Origin: RGIG5612 sp045627365
Lineage (GTDB): Bacteria > Bacillota > Clostridia > Lachnospirales > Lachnospiraceae
Reading direction: 5' to 3'
NCBI GenBank assembly: GCA_045627365.1
Contig: JAZQNN010000017.1
Span: forward strand, 33,641 to 97,640
DNA length: 64,000 bases
Shown piece after piece: positions 1 through 7,378 of this stretch (position 1 is the first letter of the stretch; each line of letters opens with the position of its first letter). Under the pieces are notes generated by a model. The model was not told where the DNA came from. It did not search any database and was given only the letters and a program-made list of their open reading frames with translations. The position numbers and the translations under genes were made by a program.

Positions 1-1
1 T

Positions 2-604
2 TCCATTTGCTGCGTGGAAAATGCTGTATACGACCAGCTTTCTCTTTTCCTGTCCCGATTTGGAGCGAAATTCCAGGACGCAGATGTCAGGGTAGATGTC
101 CGAAGCGAATGCCCCCTGGAATCGCTTGGAGATTATGATTTTGTTCTTTCCCCATTCAGATATTCGCATCTTCCGGATGAGTATGTGTTCGACCGTGCAT
201 TTGACTATCCTTGCATCGTTATCGCCTTATCGGGTAATCGCCTTATCTCCATGCAGTCAGTCGGGCTTCAGGAGCTGGCAGGCGAAACGCTGTTCGTTCC
301 GGATTACAGCGAGCCCAGTTCTTTTACCGATAATGCTGCCCTGGCGAAAGATCTTACCGGTGGGAATATCACGATCGTAAAAGTGCCCTCTGTTGAGAGT
401 GCTCTTATCATGACCTCTCTCGGCAAAGGCGTTTCCATAATGCCAAATGACATAAGGCAGCTGTCACCTGCGCCGACGCTGCCCATTGCCATTTCCACAA
501 ATGATTGTCGTTTTCAAACTTACCTGTACTATAAGAGTAATATGATAAATCCGGTCGCCCGGCTGATGCACAGCGAATTTGAATCGTTTATCAGACTTTC
601 GTAA
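2..604 (+). CDS. LysR-type transcriptional regulator, effector-binding domain (5' end outside window)
   Basis: The reading frame is open to the left edge, so only the C-terminal roughly 200 residues are visible and the usual N-terminal winged HTH lies outside. The visible part resembles a periplasmic-binding-protein-like LysR effector domain: a strand rich in FVLSPF-type hydrophobics, then VESALIMTSLGKGVSIMP, which matches the family's 'V..G.GI..LP' segment near the C-terminus. It would bind a small ligand and control a nearby gene, but the target cannot be seen. The gene is convergent with the vWA gene, with only 6 bp between the two stops. A GTG at 14 exists, but the frame continues upstream of it, so I treat the gene as truncated by the window and not as starting there. 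Confidence 0.7.
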   Translation, partial: SICCVENAVYDQLSLFLSRFGAKFQDADVRVDVRSECPLESLGDYDFVLSPFRYSHLPDEYVFDRAFDYPCIVIALSGNRLISMQSVGLQELAGETLFVPDYSEPSSFTDNAALAKDLTGGNITIVKVPSVESALIMTSLGKGVSIMPNDIRQLSPAPTLPIAISTNDCRFQTYLYYKSNMINPVARLMHSEFESFIRLS

Positions 605-610
605 AGTACT

Positions 611-1258
611 TTATTTCCCGCCCCTCTTTTTAACATCTGCGCGGATGTCCTCGAGTGCTTCTTCGTTCACACGTCCGCAGGCTCTCATTGAGCAGGCCAT
701 TTTATTGATCGCGGTGAAATTCTTTTTGGTGCCTACTGAATCGGCCACATAATCTACCGCCCTGTCTGCCCCGATCCCGAAATGTCCGGCTGTCTCGACC
801 GCATCGATATTGGCGCCCATGAAAATGAATTCCCAGCCGCGTTCCTTCTGTTGCTCGATCATCTTTTTGACCTGTGGCGCGGTGTATTCGCGGGAGGCAT
901 TTTCCATTCCGTCGGTGATGATCACGAACATGACATGCTCGGCCCTGTAATCCTCGGCAGTCTGCTTCTGCACATTGATTATCTTATTCAGCGTGATCCC
1001 GATCGCGTCGATGAGCGCCGTGCAGCCACCGACACAATACTCTTTGTCGGTCAAAGGAGCCACCGCCTGAATATCGATCCTGTCGTGAAGCAGTTCGTAG
1101 CGGTTATCAAAAAGCGCCGTGGTGATCACGCACTCCCCGTCTTCTTTCTTCTGCTTGGCAAGCACCGAGTTGAAGCCCCCTATGGTGTCGCTTTCAAGCC
1201 CTGACATAGAGCCGCTCTTGTCTAAGATAAAGACTAATTCTGTTAATCCTTTTTTCAT
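611..1258 (-). CDS. vWA domain protein (TerY-like)
   Basis: A 215-residue protein that is essentially one von Willebrand factor A domain. The metal-ion-dependent adhesion site is intact: DKSGS (DxSxS) near residues 13-17, the conserved Thr in GGCTALIDA, and the Asp of ITDGMEN. There is no signal peptide, so it should be cytosolic. The start at 1258 is preferred over an ATG at 1282 because AAGGAGGG lies 6-7 bases before it and would fall inside the coding region of the longer form. It is downstream of and co-directional with the macro-domain gene (about 93 bp gap). Cytosolic TerY-like vWA proteins are associated with tellurite/stress and ADP-ribose signalling modules. The exact partner is unknown. 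Confidence 0.85.
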   Translation of the reverse strand: MKKGLTELVFILDKSGSMSGLESDTIGGFNSVLAKQKKEDGECVITTALFDNRYELLHDRIDIQAVAPLTDKEYCVGGCTALIDAIGITLNKIINVQKQTAEDYRAEHVMFVIITDGMENASREYTAPQVKKMIEQQKERGWEFIFMGANIDAVETAGHFGIGADRAVDYVADSVGTKKNFTAINKMACSMRACGRVNEEALEDIRADVKKRGGK

Positions 1259-1351
1259 AATAAAACCCTCCTTATCGGTCATAATTATTGCTTGTTATGG
1301 CAATAATATAATCCGGCAAGGAGGGTGTTTGGTCGCCTGTGAAGCGACAAA

Positions 1352-2353
1352 TCAGAAGACCGACTGGTCTTTTCTGAACAGTTCTTCGTTGATCTTGAAT
1401 ATATCGTATTCTCCCCGTTCTATGAAAAATCGCACGATAGTATCAAAAAGCAGGCTGCGCGAGAGCGCGAACCCTGCGCGTTCAAGCAGGTCTTCCGTTT
1501 CCCCGATTGAAAGTCTCAGTGCGATCGAAAGCGCGAGGACCGTCTTCTTGGACGGCACGTAATGGCTGTCCGAACGTATTTTTGAGAAAAGACGTCTGTC
1601 CATATTGGCACGCTTGTAAACTTCCGGATCCGTCATTCCTTTCGCATCGATCAACCTTAGCAATATAACAGAAAAAGGCTCATCCAGGGGCTCCATATCG
1701 CAGGCCACATTTTGGCACATAAAATCGGCAGCAGGTGCCGACGCTTTGTGAGCTCCCATAAGCGGCCGGTTATACATGGCCTTGCGTTTTGCGATACCGG
1801 CGTGGTAGTCGTCCCATTCGCCATCAAAGCCTTCCGCACAGATATACTCCTCCAATTCGTTATGAAGAGCGTCGTCCTCGAAAGCTTCCTTAACGCGCAC
1901 GATCAGGCGTACGTCCATGTCGTTCTCTTCAAGGAACTCCCGTATTGCACCGGAAGCAACTTTCATCGCCTCAGAAGGCGGGAACCCGTATATTCCGGCA
2001 GAAATCAGCGGAAAAGCAATGCTCTCCAGCTTATTCTTTTTGGCCAGTTCAAGCGAATTCGTGTAGGATGCGGCCAGAAGGCGGTCCGCTTCATCCTTGC
2101 TGTATCTGTTATAGACCGGCCCTGCGGTATGAATTATATGCTTTGCCCGAAGCTTATATCCGCCTGTGATCACGGCTTCTCCGGTCCTGATCGGTGAAAG
2201 CTTGTCGCATTCTGCCTGGAGCTTTCCCGCACCTGCCGCAGCAAATATCGCACCGCACACGCCTCCGCCTTCAAGCAGCTCCGTATTTGCCGCGTTTACG
2301 ATCGCATCAACATCTAATCTGACTATATCATCTTTGATTATCGAAAAAGGCAT
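1352..2353 (-). CDS. Macro domain protein with C-terminal HTH-like domain
   Basis: A 333-residue protein. Residues 1 to about 150 form a macro (ADP-ribose-binding/hydrolase) domain: VDAIVNAAN, the GGGV glycine loop and the ISAGIYGFP loop are all present. The last roughly 100 residues look like a Cro/CI-type HTH: RLFSKIRSDSHYVPSKKTV, followed by an ALSIALRLSIGETEDLLE-type helix pair. The protein may therefore bind DNA or act as a sensor as well as removing or reading ADP-ribose. It is followed by the vWA gene on the same strand, which suggests a two-gene module. Macro-domain fold: confident. HTH reading: inferred from pattern. Substrate: not determined. Confidence 0.85.
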   Translation of the reverse strand: MPFSIIKDDIVRLDVDAIVNAANTELLEGGGVCGAIFAAAGAGKLQAECDKLSPIRTGEAVITGGYKLRAKHIIHTAGPVYNRYSKDEADRLLAASYTNSLELAKKNKLESIAFPLISAGIYGFPPSEAMKVASGAIREFLEENDMDVRLIVRVKEAFEDDALHNELEEYICAEGFDGEWDDYHAGIAKRKAMYNRPLMGAHKASAPAADFMCQNVACDMEPLDEPFSVILLRLIDAKGMTDPEVYKRANMDRRLFSKIRSDSHYVPSKKTVLALSIALRLSIGETEDLLERAGFALSRSLLFDTIVRFFIERGEYDIFKINEELFRKDQSVF

Positions 2354-2398
2354 TGCTCATTACCTCCCTTTTTAGATTATACACCATATACAGGATAT

Positions 2399-2430
2399 AA
2401 AAAAGCGGGACGGCATCATGCCATCCCGCT
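2399..2430 (-). terminator. Rho-independent terminator after the MerR gene
   Basis: Read on the minus strand, a 12-bp GC-rich stem (AGCGGGATGGCA / TGCCGTCCCGCT, one G-U pair) is followed directly by a run of six T. It lies 27 bp past the stop of the MerR regulator and separates it from the macro-vWA pair. Confidence 0.9.
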
Positions 2431-2456
2431 CTGTTTATCTCATATTTACTCGGCCG

Positions 2457-2786
2457 TCAAAACTCAATCAGTCTGCGCTTCATCTGCGTATCCTGAAGAA
2501 GAGTCTCCAGCCTGGCTTTCTCTTGGGCTATTGCAGCCAGCTTCTCCTCAACTTTCTGCTCTCTGTCTGCCTTCGGGTCATTCAGGAGCTCCAGAATCTG
2601 CCTGTAAGTAAATCCCAGAGCCTTACAGTATTGCACAAGTTTCAGACGTTCCATGATGCCTTCATCAAAGTACCAATAACCGTTTTCCTTGATAGAAGGC
2701 TTGATCAATCCCGCAGATACGTATGCTTGCAGCGTCGTTCGCGGAATTCCTGATTCAGCAGCCACCTCTCTTAAAGATTTCTCCAT
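2457..2786 (-). CDS. MerR family transcriptional regulator
   Basis: A 109-residue regulator. The N-terminal winged HTH begins SLREVAAESGIPRTTLQAYV and continues with the wing GLIKPSIKENGYWYF. A long dimerisation coiled coil follows (residues about 70-105), and there is essentially no effector domain. The start at 2786 is chosen because GGGGAGGG lies 8 bases upstream; the longer in-frame ATG at 2843 has no such site and adds unrelated residues. The gene stands alone with its own terminator. MerR proteins usually act at promoters with long spacers; no such target can be named here. The inducer is unknown. Confidence 0.85.
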   Translation of the reverse strand: MEKSLREVAAESGIPRTTLQAYVSAGLIKPSIKENGYWYFDEGIMERLKLVQYCKALGFTYRQILELLNDPKADREQKVEEKLAAIAQEKARLETLLQDTQMKRRLIEF

Positions 2787-2990
2787 ATCAATACCCTCCC
2801 CGTGGGTTTGTAAGTGGATTATATTACTGCCGATATATGGCAAGTCAAGATGTTTGTTTTGTAATTTTTATCGAAATTTGCCTATACAATCTACTGTTTT
2901 ATTGCTAATTGCAACAATTACCCCCCCCCTAAATTGTGCAGTATGAACAGAATATTGTTCCAAAAAGTACATCCGAGCTGAAACCCTAAC

Positions 2991-3028
2991 AAAAAAGCCG
3001 CCTGTAATTTGGTAATAATTACAACGGC
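2991..3028 (-). terminator. Rho-independent terminator after rsmI
   Basis: On the minus strand a stem of GCCGTTGTAATT with AATTACAGGCGGC (one bulge) is followed by TTTTTTG. It lies 16 bp downstream of the rsmI stop. Confidence 0.85.
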
Positions 3029-3043
3029 TTTCATCATATAGTA

Positions 3044-3952
3044 TCAGTTCGCAAACATATTTTTCAGGTTCAAACCTGCTCGTTTCAGTTCATTTTTGCT
3101 GTATGTATTTCCATCCGAGGCAAGTACAGCGTCGACCGCATCCTTGATCCCGCATTCATTTTGAAGCATTACATCGACCAGCAAAGCCTCAGCGGAAACG
3201 GTGTGTTCTTCTTTCTGCACGAAGAATTCCTCGTCGAACTCCACCACAAGCACGAACTCGCCCTTGTCGTAGTTGCCCTTGGCCAGGAGCTGGTCCTGCA
3301 CTTCGGCCGGGCGCCCTCTGAACGAATGCTCGTAAAGCTTTGTCAGATCGTTGCACAGGCATATATTACATGGTATCTCGTTCTGCGTCATGTACTCGAT
3401 CGCGGTCATGATACGCATCGGCGACTCATAGAAAACGTACGTGCGGATCGAGTTGTTCTTGCTGATTTCGGCAAACATTTTCTTTTTATCCGCATTCTCT
3501 CTCGGCATAAATCCGTAAAAAGCAAAATTTCTGAGTTCAAAGCCCGAGATCGACAATGCCGTTACGGCTGCGCAGCATCCGGGGATTCCGATTACTTCTA
3601 TCCCATTCTCTATTGCGCTCTTGATCAGCTCATTGCCGGGATCGGAAATGCAGGGCGTTCCCGCGTCTGTGATGACGGCAACGTTTTTTCCTGCCTTCAT
3701 CTCATCCACAAAATATCCTGCCTTCCCGTGCTCATTGAACTTGTGGTTGGATATCAGCTTGTTGCGAATGCCGAGTTTGTTGAACAATATCATCGACCGT
3801 CTGGTGTCCTCGGCAGCTACGATATCTGCGTTGGTAAGGATATCTATGCCTCTTGGCGACATATCTTTAGAGTTGCCTATGGGCGTGGCAACGATATAGA
3901 GTTTTCCGTAATCTTCATTAAAATATGAATTCATGTAATCTGTCCTGTTCAT
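3044..3952 (-). CDS. rsmI: 16S rRNA (cytidine-1402-2'-O)-methyltransferase
   Basis: A 302-residue tetrapyrrole-methylase-fold enzyme that uses S-adenosylmethionine to methylate the 2'-OH of C1402 in the 16S rRNA decoding centre. Family signatures are present: KLYIVATPIGN near the start, AAEDTR, the SAM-binding VITDAGTPCISDPG, and FYESPMR. A small C-terminal helical domain ends the protein, as in other RsmI proteins. The N-terminus is about 12 residues longer than typical; an ATG at 3934 (preceded by AGGAC) is a possible alternative start. The gene is monocistronic and divergent from the esterase gene. Confidence 0.95.
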   Translation of the reverse strand: MNRTDYMNSYFNEDYGKLYIVATPIGNSKDMSPRGIDILTNADIVAAEDTRRSMILFNKLGIRNKLISNHKFNEHGKAGYFVDEMKAGKNVAVITDAGTPCISDPGNELIKSAIENGIEVIGIPGCCAAVTALSISGFELRNFAFYGFMPRENADKKKMFAEISKNNSIRTYVFYESPMRIMTAIEYMTQNEIPCNICLCNDLTKLYEHSFRGRPAEVQDQLLAKGNYDKGEFVLVVEFDEEFFVQKEEHTVSAEALLVDVMLQNECGIKDAVDAVLASDGNTYSKNELKRAGLNLKNMFAN

Positions 3953-3967
3953 ATCTCATTTTAGATA

Positions 3968-3973
3968 ATTTTA
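3968..3973 (-). promoter_or_regulatory. Extended -10 element upstream of rsmI
   Basis: On the minus strand TGGTAAAAT gives a TGn extension plus a -10 hexamer TAAAAT, 15 bp before the rsmI ATG. The -35 region is poor. A TSS this close would leave a very short leader, so this is tentative. Confidence 0.35.
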
Positions 3974-4034
3974 CCATATAAAGCGACTCGCGGACAATAT
4001 CAAACATTTTCCGTGACTCTTTTTGAACCGATTG

Positions 4035-4043
4035 TGATATACT
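4035..4043 (+). promoter_or_regulatory. Extended -10 promoter for the esterase gene
   Basis: TGATATACT is a TGn-extended -10 (TATACT) 25 bp before the ATG. A weak -35 (TGACTC) lies about 18 bp upstream. The gene's ribosome site AAAGGAG follows at the expected place. Confidence 0.5.
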
Positions 4044-4068
4044 TGAAAGCAAAAAAAGGAGACTAAAA

Positions 4069-5361
4069 ATGAACAACATTACAGCCATTTCAATGCCATT
4101 TGTCGATGGACAGCGCATCACGTCTCTGGCCGTTGAATATCCGGCAATAATATCTGCCGGTTCGGTAAATGCAGACTCTTTCACGGTTCCCGGCCGCACG
4201 ATCACCGGCGTTCTTGTCACAAACGAAGTTTCATTCACTCCTTCCGAGGCAGATGGTCAGTTCGTTATTATCGAGCTCGATCCTGATGACGAAGACAGCA
4301 TTACATTAACATCCTTAAGACCTAAACGTCCGCAGGGACCTCCTCCCGGAGGCCCGGGTGGTCCTGGTGGTCCTGGTGGTCCTCGTGAAACGATTCTTCC
4401 TGACGGAAGAGTTTTTGCAGGTCCTCACGGCATTAGCTGGGATCGCAAGCCTTTAGCAGTCAACGTTCGGCAGCTTAAGGATATAAAGGCCGCTGACGGC
4501 AGCATTCTTACTGCATGGGATGAGCCGCAGGTTTCAAATCTTGAAATGAACAAGTGGGTCGACCTGTTTACTCAGGACCGTTTTGCCGACGAGTATGCTG
4601 AAGTCGAGTACAATCTGTTCGTTCCGGCAGATTATGATCCAAGCGTTAAATATCCTCTGCTTCTGTTCATCCACGACGCAGGCGCGATCGGACTTGACCC
4701 GCTTGTTACACTGGAGCAGGGAATCGGTGCTACCATCTTCGCTTCGGAAGAGGAGCAGAAGAAGCATCCTTGCATCATCGTCGCTCCGCAGTACGAGAAG
4801 GAATATCCGCTTGCGAACGATAAATACTGGTGCTTCGATGATATTTACACCATCCAGCACCTGTGCGAAGATATCCAGAAGCGCTTCAACGTTGACCCTG
4901 ACAGAATTTATACTACCGGGCAGTCAATGGGCTTCATGACCAGTCTGCAGCTGATGATCGAGTTTCCGGATTATTTCGCGGCAGGGCTTTTGCCGGCCGG
5001 ACACTGGGATAAGCAGAAGACCGCTACCTTATATAACAAGCATATCTGGATGTTCCTCTCAGAAGATGACAAGGGCGGCGCAGCTTTCGCGGATCTTCCG
5101 GAAGTTGCCGAAAGCATTGGCGGACACATTGCCCGCTCATACATTGACGGTGACCAGCCGCTCGACATTCTGAACGGACAGGTTGCAGAAGTATGGAATG
5201 ACGGCGATCCGGCTACATTCAGGATCACGATGTTCCCGGGCAAATCCGTTCTGCGTCCATCGCAGGGCAAGCCGACCGCCGGAAACGGACACGCAGGCAC
5301 CTGGCACCTGGTATACCAGCTTGAGGCTGCCAGAGACTGGCTTTTCAAACAAAGTAAATAA
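4069..5361 (+). CDS. Putative alpha/beta-hydrolase esterase with N-terminal beta domain
   Basis: A 430-residue protein without a signal peptide. Residues 1 to about 85 look like a small beta domain. A Gly/Pro linker (PPPGGPGGPGGPGGP) follows at about 88-105, then a short segment, then an alpha/beta-hydrolase domain from about residue 180. Nucleophile elbow: GQSMG. The likely acid lies in the SEDD region and the likely base in the GHAGTWH segment near the C-terminus. The layout resembles the PHB-depolymerase / feruloyl-esterase-like 'putative peptidase' group in Firmicutes. The substrate is unknown. AAAGGAG precedes the ATG. The gene is isolated by a promoter upstream and a strong terminator downstream. 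Confidence 0.75.
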   Translation: MNNITAISMPFVDGQRITSLAVEYPAIISAGSVNADSFTVPGRTITGVLVTNEVSFTPSEADGQFVIIELDPDDEDSITLTSLRPKRPQGPPPGGPGGPGGPGGPRETILPDGRVFAGPHGISWDRKPLAVNVRQLKDIKAADGSILTAWDEPQVSNLEMNKWVDLFTQDRFADEYAEVEYNLFVPADYDPSVKYPLLLFIHDAGAIGLDPLVTLEQGIGATIFASEEEQKKHPCIIVAPQYEKEYPLANDKYWCFDDIYTIQHLCEDIQKRFNVDPDRIYTTGQSMGFMTSLQLMIEFPDYFAAGLLPAGHWDKQKTATLYNKHIWMFLSEDDKGGAAFADLPEVAESIGGHIARSYIDGDQPLDILNGQVAEVWNDGDPATFRITMFPGKSVLRPSQGKPTAGNGHAGTWHLVYQLEAARDWLFKQSK

Positions 5362-5384
5362 TTTTAAATTAATTCACAAAAAAG

Positions 5385-5427
5385 TGTGCTCACTATCGTA
5401 TAATACAGTGAGCACATTTTATTTTTC
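5385..5427 (+). terminator. Strong rho-independent terminator after the esterase gene
   Basis: A perfect 10-bp stem TGTGCTCACT / AGTGAGCACA with an 11-nt loop is followed by TTTTATTTTT. The loop contains TATAAT (5399-5404), which might also serve as a -10 for the downstream efflux operon, although no matching -35 is seen. Confidence 0.9.
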
Positions 5428-5442
5428 TGAAAGGTTGTACCT

Positions 5443-6696
5443 ATGAAGAAGCGAATATTTGTATTAATTCTTTCTGTTACACTGGCTGCCGCGCTTTTGT
5501 CCGGCTGCTTTAAGAAGGACGCGCCGGAAGACGCCGTGTCAGTATCCTCTGTTGCCATGATCTGCGGAATCGGCTCAGTCGGAACATATGACCGATATGG
5601 CGGAATGGTCGTTTCAAGAGGCGAAGCTTCCGTTGAGCGCAGCGAAAATCAGGTTATCGATGAGGTTCTTGTCGAAGTCGGAGACACTGTTAAAGAAGGC
5701 GACGTCTTATTCACATACGACAGCGAAAGCTCAGCGCTTACCCTGGAGAAGGCCAAGCTTCAGCTGGAACAGATGCAGAACAGCCTCACCAACATGTACA
5801 AACAGAAGAGCCAGCTCGAGGCCGATAAGCTTAAGGCGCCTGCCGATCAGCAGCTGTCTTACAGCATAGAGATCCAGGCACTTGAAGCTGATATCCTTGA
5901 GTCAAAGTACAATCAGGAAGCCAAGAACAAGGAGATCGCGCAGCTCCAGACGGAACTTACCGAGACAGAAGTGACCGCTCCGATTTCGGGCACGATAAGC
6001 GCGATAAATGAATCTCAGTACGACAACTACGGCAATCCACAGGCCTATATGATCATTTCGATGGACGGCAGCTACCGTGTCAAGGGTCTCGTTAACGAGA
6101 CCAACGCTTACTCCCTTTACGAGGGAATGCCTGTTCTTATACGCTCGAGAGTTGATGAGCAGACCTGGACCGGCTCTGTCAGCGGCGTCGATTTTGAAAA
6201 TCCCGAAAGCAGCCAGAAAGATTACTATATGGTTTATGACAGCATGGATTCCATGAGCACATCCTCCAAGTATCCGTTCTATATTGAGCTGGATTCCACC
6301 GAGGGCCTCATGATGGGCCAGCACGTATATATCGAGCCTGATTACGGTCAGGGCGAGAAAAAGAAGCAGGAGATCAATCTTCCTGAGTACTACATCGTAG
6401 ATGCGGACTCCGATCCATGGGTCTGGGCAGCCTCATCCAAAGACAAGCTTGAAAAGCGCAAGATCAGGCTCGGCTGTTATGACGAATTCCTGTGCACCTA
6501 CGTTGTAGAGTCCGGTTTATCCGCAGAGGATTATATCGCCTTTCCTGATGAGACCTGCTCTGCAGGCGCTCCGGTCAGCAAATTCGATGAAAACAGCTTC
6601 ATTAACGATGTCCCGGGCGTAATGCCTGAAGCCGAATACGGCGCATACGAGGGCGCTGTTGACATGGCGTTCGGAGTCGAAACCATTGCCGAATAA
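5443..6696 (+). CDS. Membrane-fusion (HlyD/MacA-like) lipoprotein, efflux adaptor 1
   Basis: A 417-residue extracytoplasmic adaptor for the ABC exporter encoded next to it. The signal peptide ends in the lipobox LLSGC, so it should be lipid-anchored. The two halves of the biotinyl-lipoyl domain are visible (VEVGDTVKEGDVLFTYDS and TEVTAPISGTISAIN), separated by a roughly 90-residue coiled-coil hairpin. Beta-barrel and membrane-proximal regions follow to the end. In a monoderm, such adaptors work with MacB-type transporters without an outer-membrane channel. It is the first gene of the operon, 15 bp before the ATPase gene. Confidence 0.85.
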   Translation: MKKRIFVLILSVTLAAALLSGCFKKDAPEDAVSVSSVAMICGIGSVGTYDRYGGMVVSRGEASVERSENQVIDEVLVEVGDTVKEGDVLFTYDSESSALTLEKAKLQLEQMQNSLTNMYKQKSQLEADKLKAPADQQLSYSIEIQALEADILESKYNQEAKNKEIAQLQTELTETEVTAPISGTISAINESQYDNYGNPQAYMIISMDGSYRVKGLVNETNAYSLYEGMPVLIRSRVDEQTWTGSVSGVDFENPESSQKDYYMVYDSMDSMSTSSKYPFYIELDSTEGLMMGQHVYIEPDYGQGEKKKQEINLPEYYIVDADSDPWVWAASSKDKLEKRKIRLGCYDEFLCTYVVESGLSAEDYIAFPDETCSAGAPVSKFDENSFINDVPGVMPEAEYGAYEGAVDMAFGVETIAE

Positions 6697-6711
6697 TAAA
6701 GGAGAACTGCT

Positions 6712-7374
6712 GTGATTCTTGAGTTACACGATATATGTAAAGACTTCCCCCAGGGTAAAGATGTTGTTCACATACTGAAGAACATCAACCTTACGGTAGA
6801 AGAAGGAGATTATCTGGCCATCATGGGCCCGTCCGGTTCCGGCAAAACAACGCTGATGAACCTGATCGGCTGTCTCGACGTCCCTACATCAGGAACATAT
6901 ATTCTGGGCGACAGAGACCTCGGTCAGTGCAATGATAACCAGCTTGCGGACATCCGCAATAACGAAATTGGGTTTGTTTTCCAGTCATTTCACCTGCTTC
7001 CCAAGCTGAACGCCATTGACAATGTTGCCCTGCCGCTTCTTTATCGGGGCGTTCCAAAGGCAACGCGCCGCGAGATGGCAATTGAAGCCCTGGAAAAGGT
7101 CGGCCTGGGAGAACGTCTGAACTACAGACCGAACCAGTTGTCCGGCGGCCAGTGCCAGAGGATCGCCATTGCCCGCGCAATGGTCGGAAGCCCCAAGATC
7201 CTTCTCGCAGATGAGCCGACAGGAGCCCTTGACAGTGCTTCCGGCGATCAGATAATGGAGATATTTGACCAGCTCCACGCAGCGGGCGCGACCATAATCA
7301 TGATCACGCATGAGCAGGCGGTTGCCGACAGAGCCTCCAAGATATACCACATCCGTGACGGAATGATCGAGTAA
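6712..7374 (+). CDS. ABC transporter ATP-binding protein, MacB/LolD type
   Basis: A 220-residue ATPase with all the motifs: Walker A GPSGSGKTT, Q-loop in FVFQSFHLLP, signature LSGGQ, Walker B ILLADEPTGALD and the H-loop ITHE. The start is GTG at 6712, set by the ribosome site AAAGGAG 10 bases upstream. The 'LPKLNAIDNVALPLLYRG' region is typical of the MacB/LolD subfamily, which pairs with FtsX-like permeases such as the one encoded at 9123. It powers export or mechanotransmission, not import. Confidence 0.95.
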   Translation: MILELHDICKDFPQGKDVVHILKNINLTVEEGDYLAIMGPSGSGKTTLMNLIGCLDVPTSGTYILGDRDLGQCNDNQLADIRNNEIGFVFQSFHLLPKLNAIDNVALPLLYRGVPKATRREMAIEALEKVGLGERLNYRPNQLSGGQCQRIAIARAMVGSPKILLADEPTGALDSASGDQIMEIFDQLHAAGATIIMITHEQAVADRASKIYHIRDGMIE

Positions 7375-7378
7375 AGAT

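Noticed and set aside
2930..2945. Run of cytosines after the MerR region
   Set aside because: A single homopolymer tract in a non-coding gap, not placed to shift a frame or promoter of any visible gene.
3161..3928. Long open frame antisense to rsmI (255 codons)
   Set aside because: It mirrors a gene with all RsmI motifs and shows no protein-like pattern of its own.
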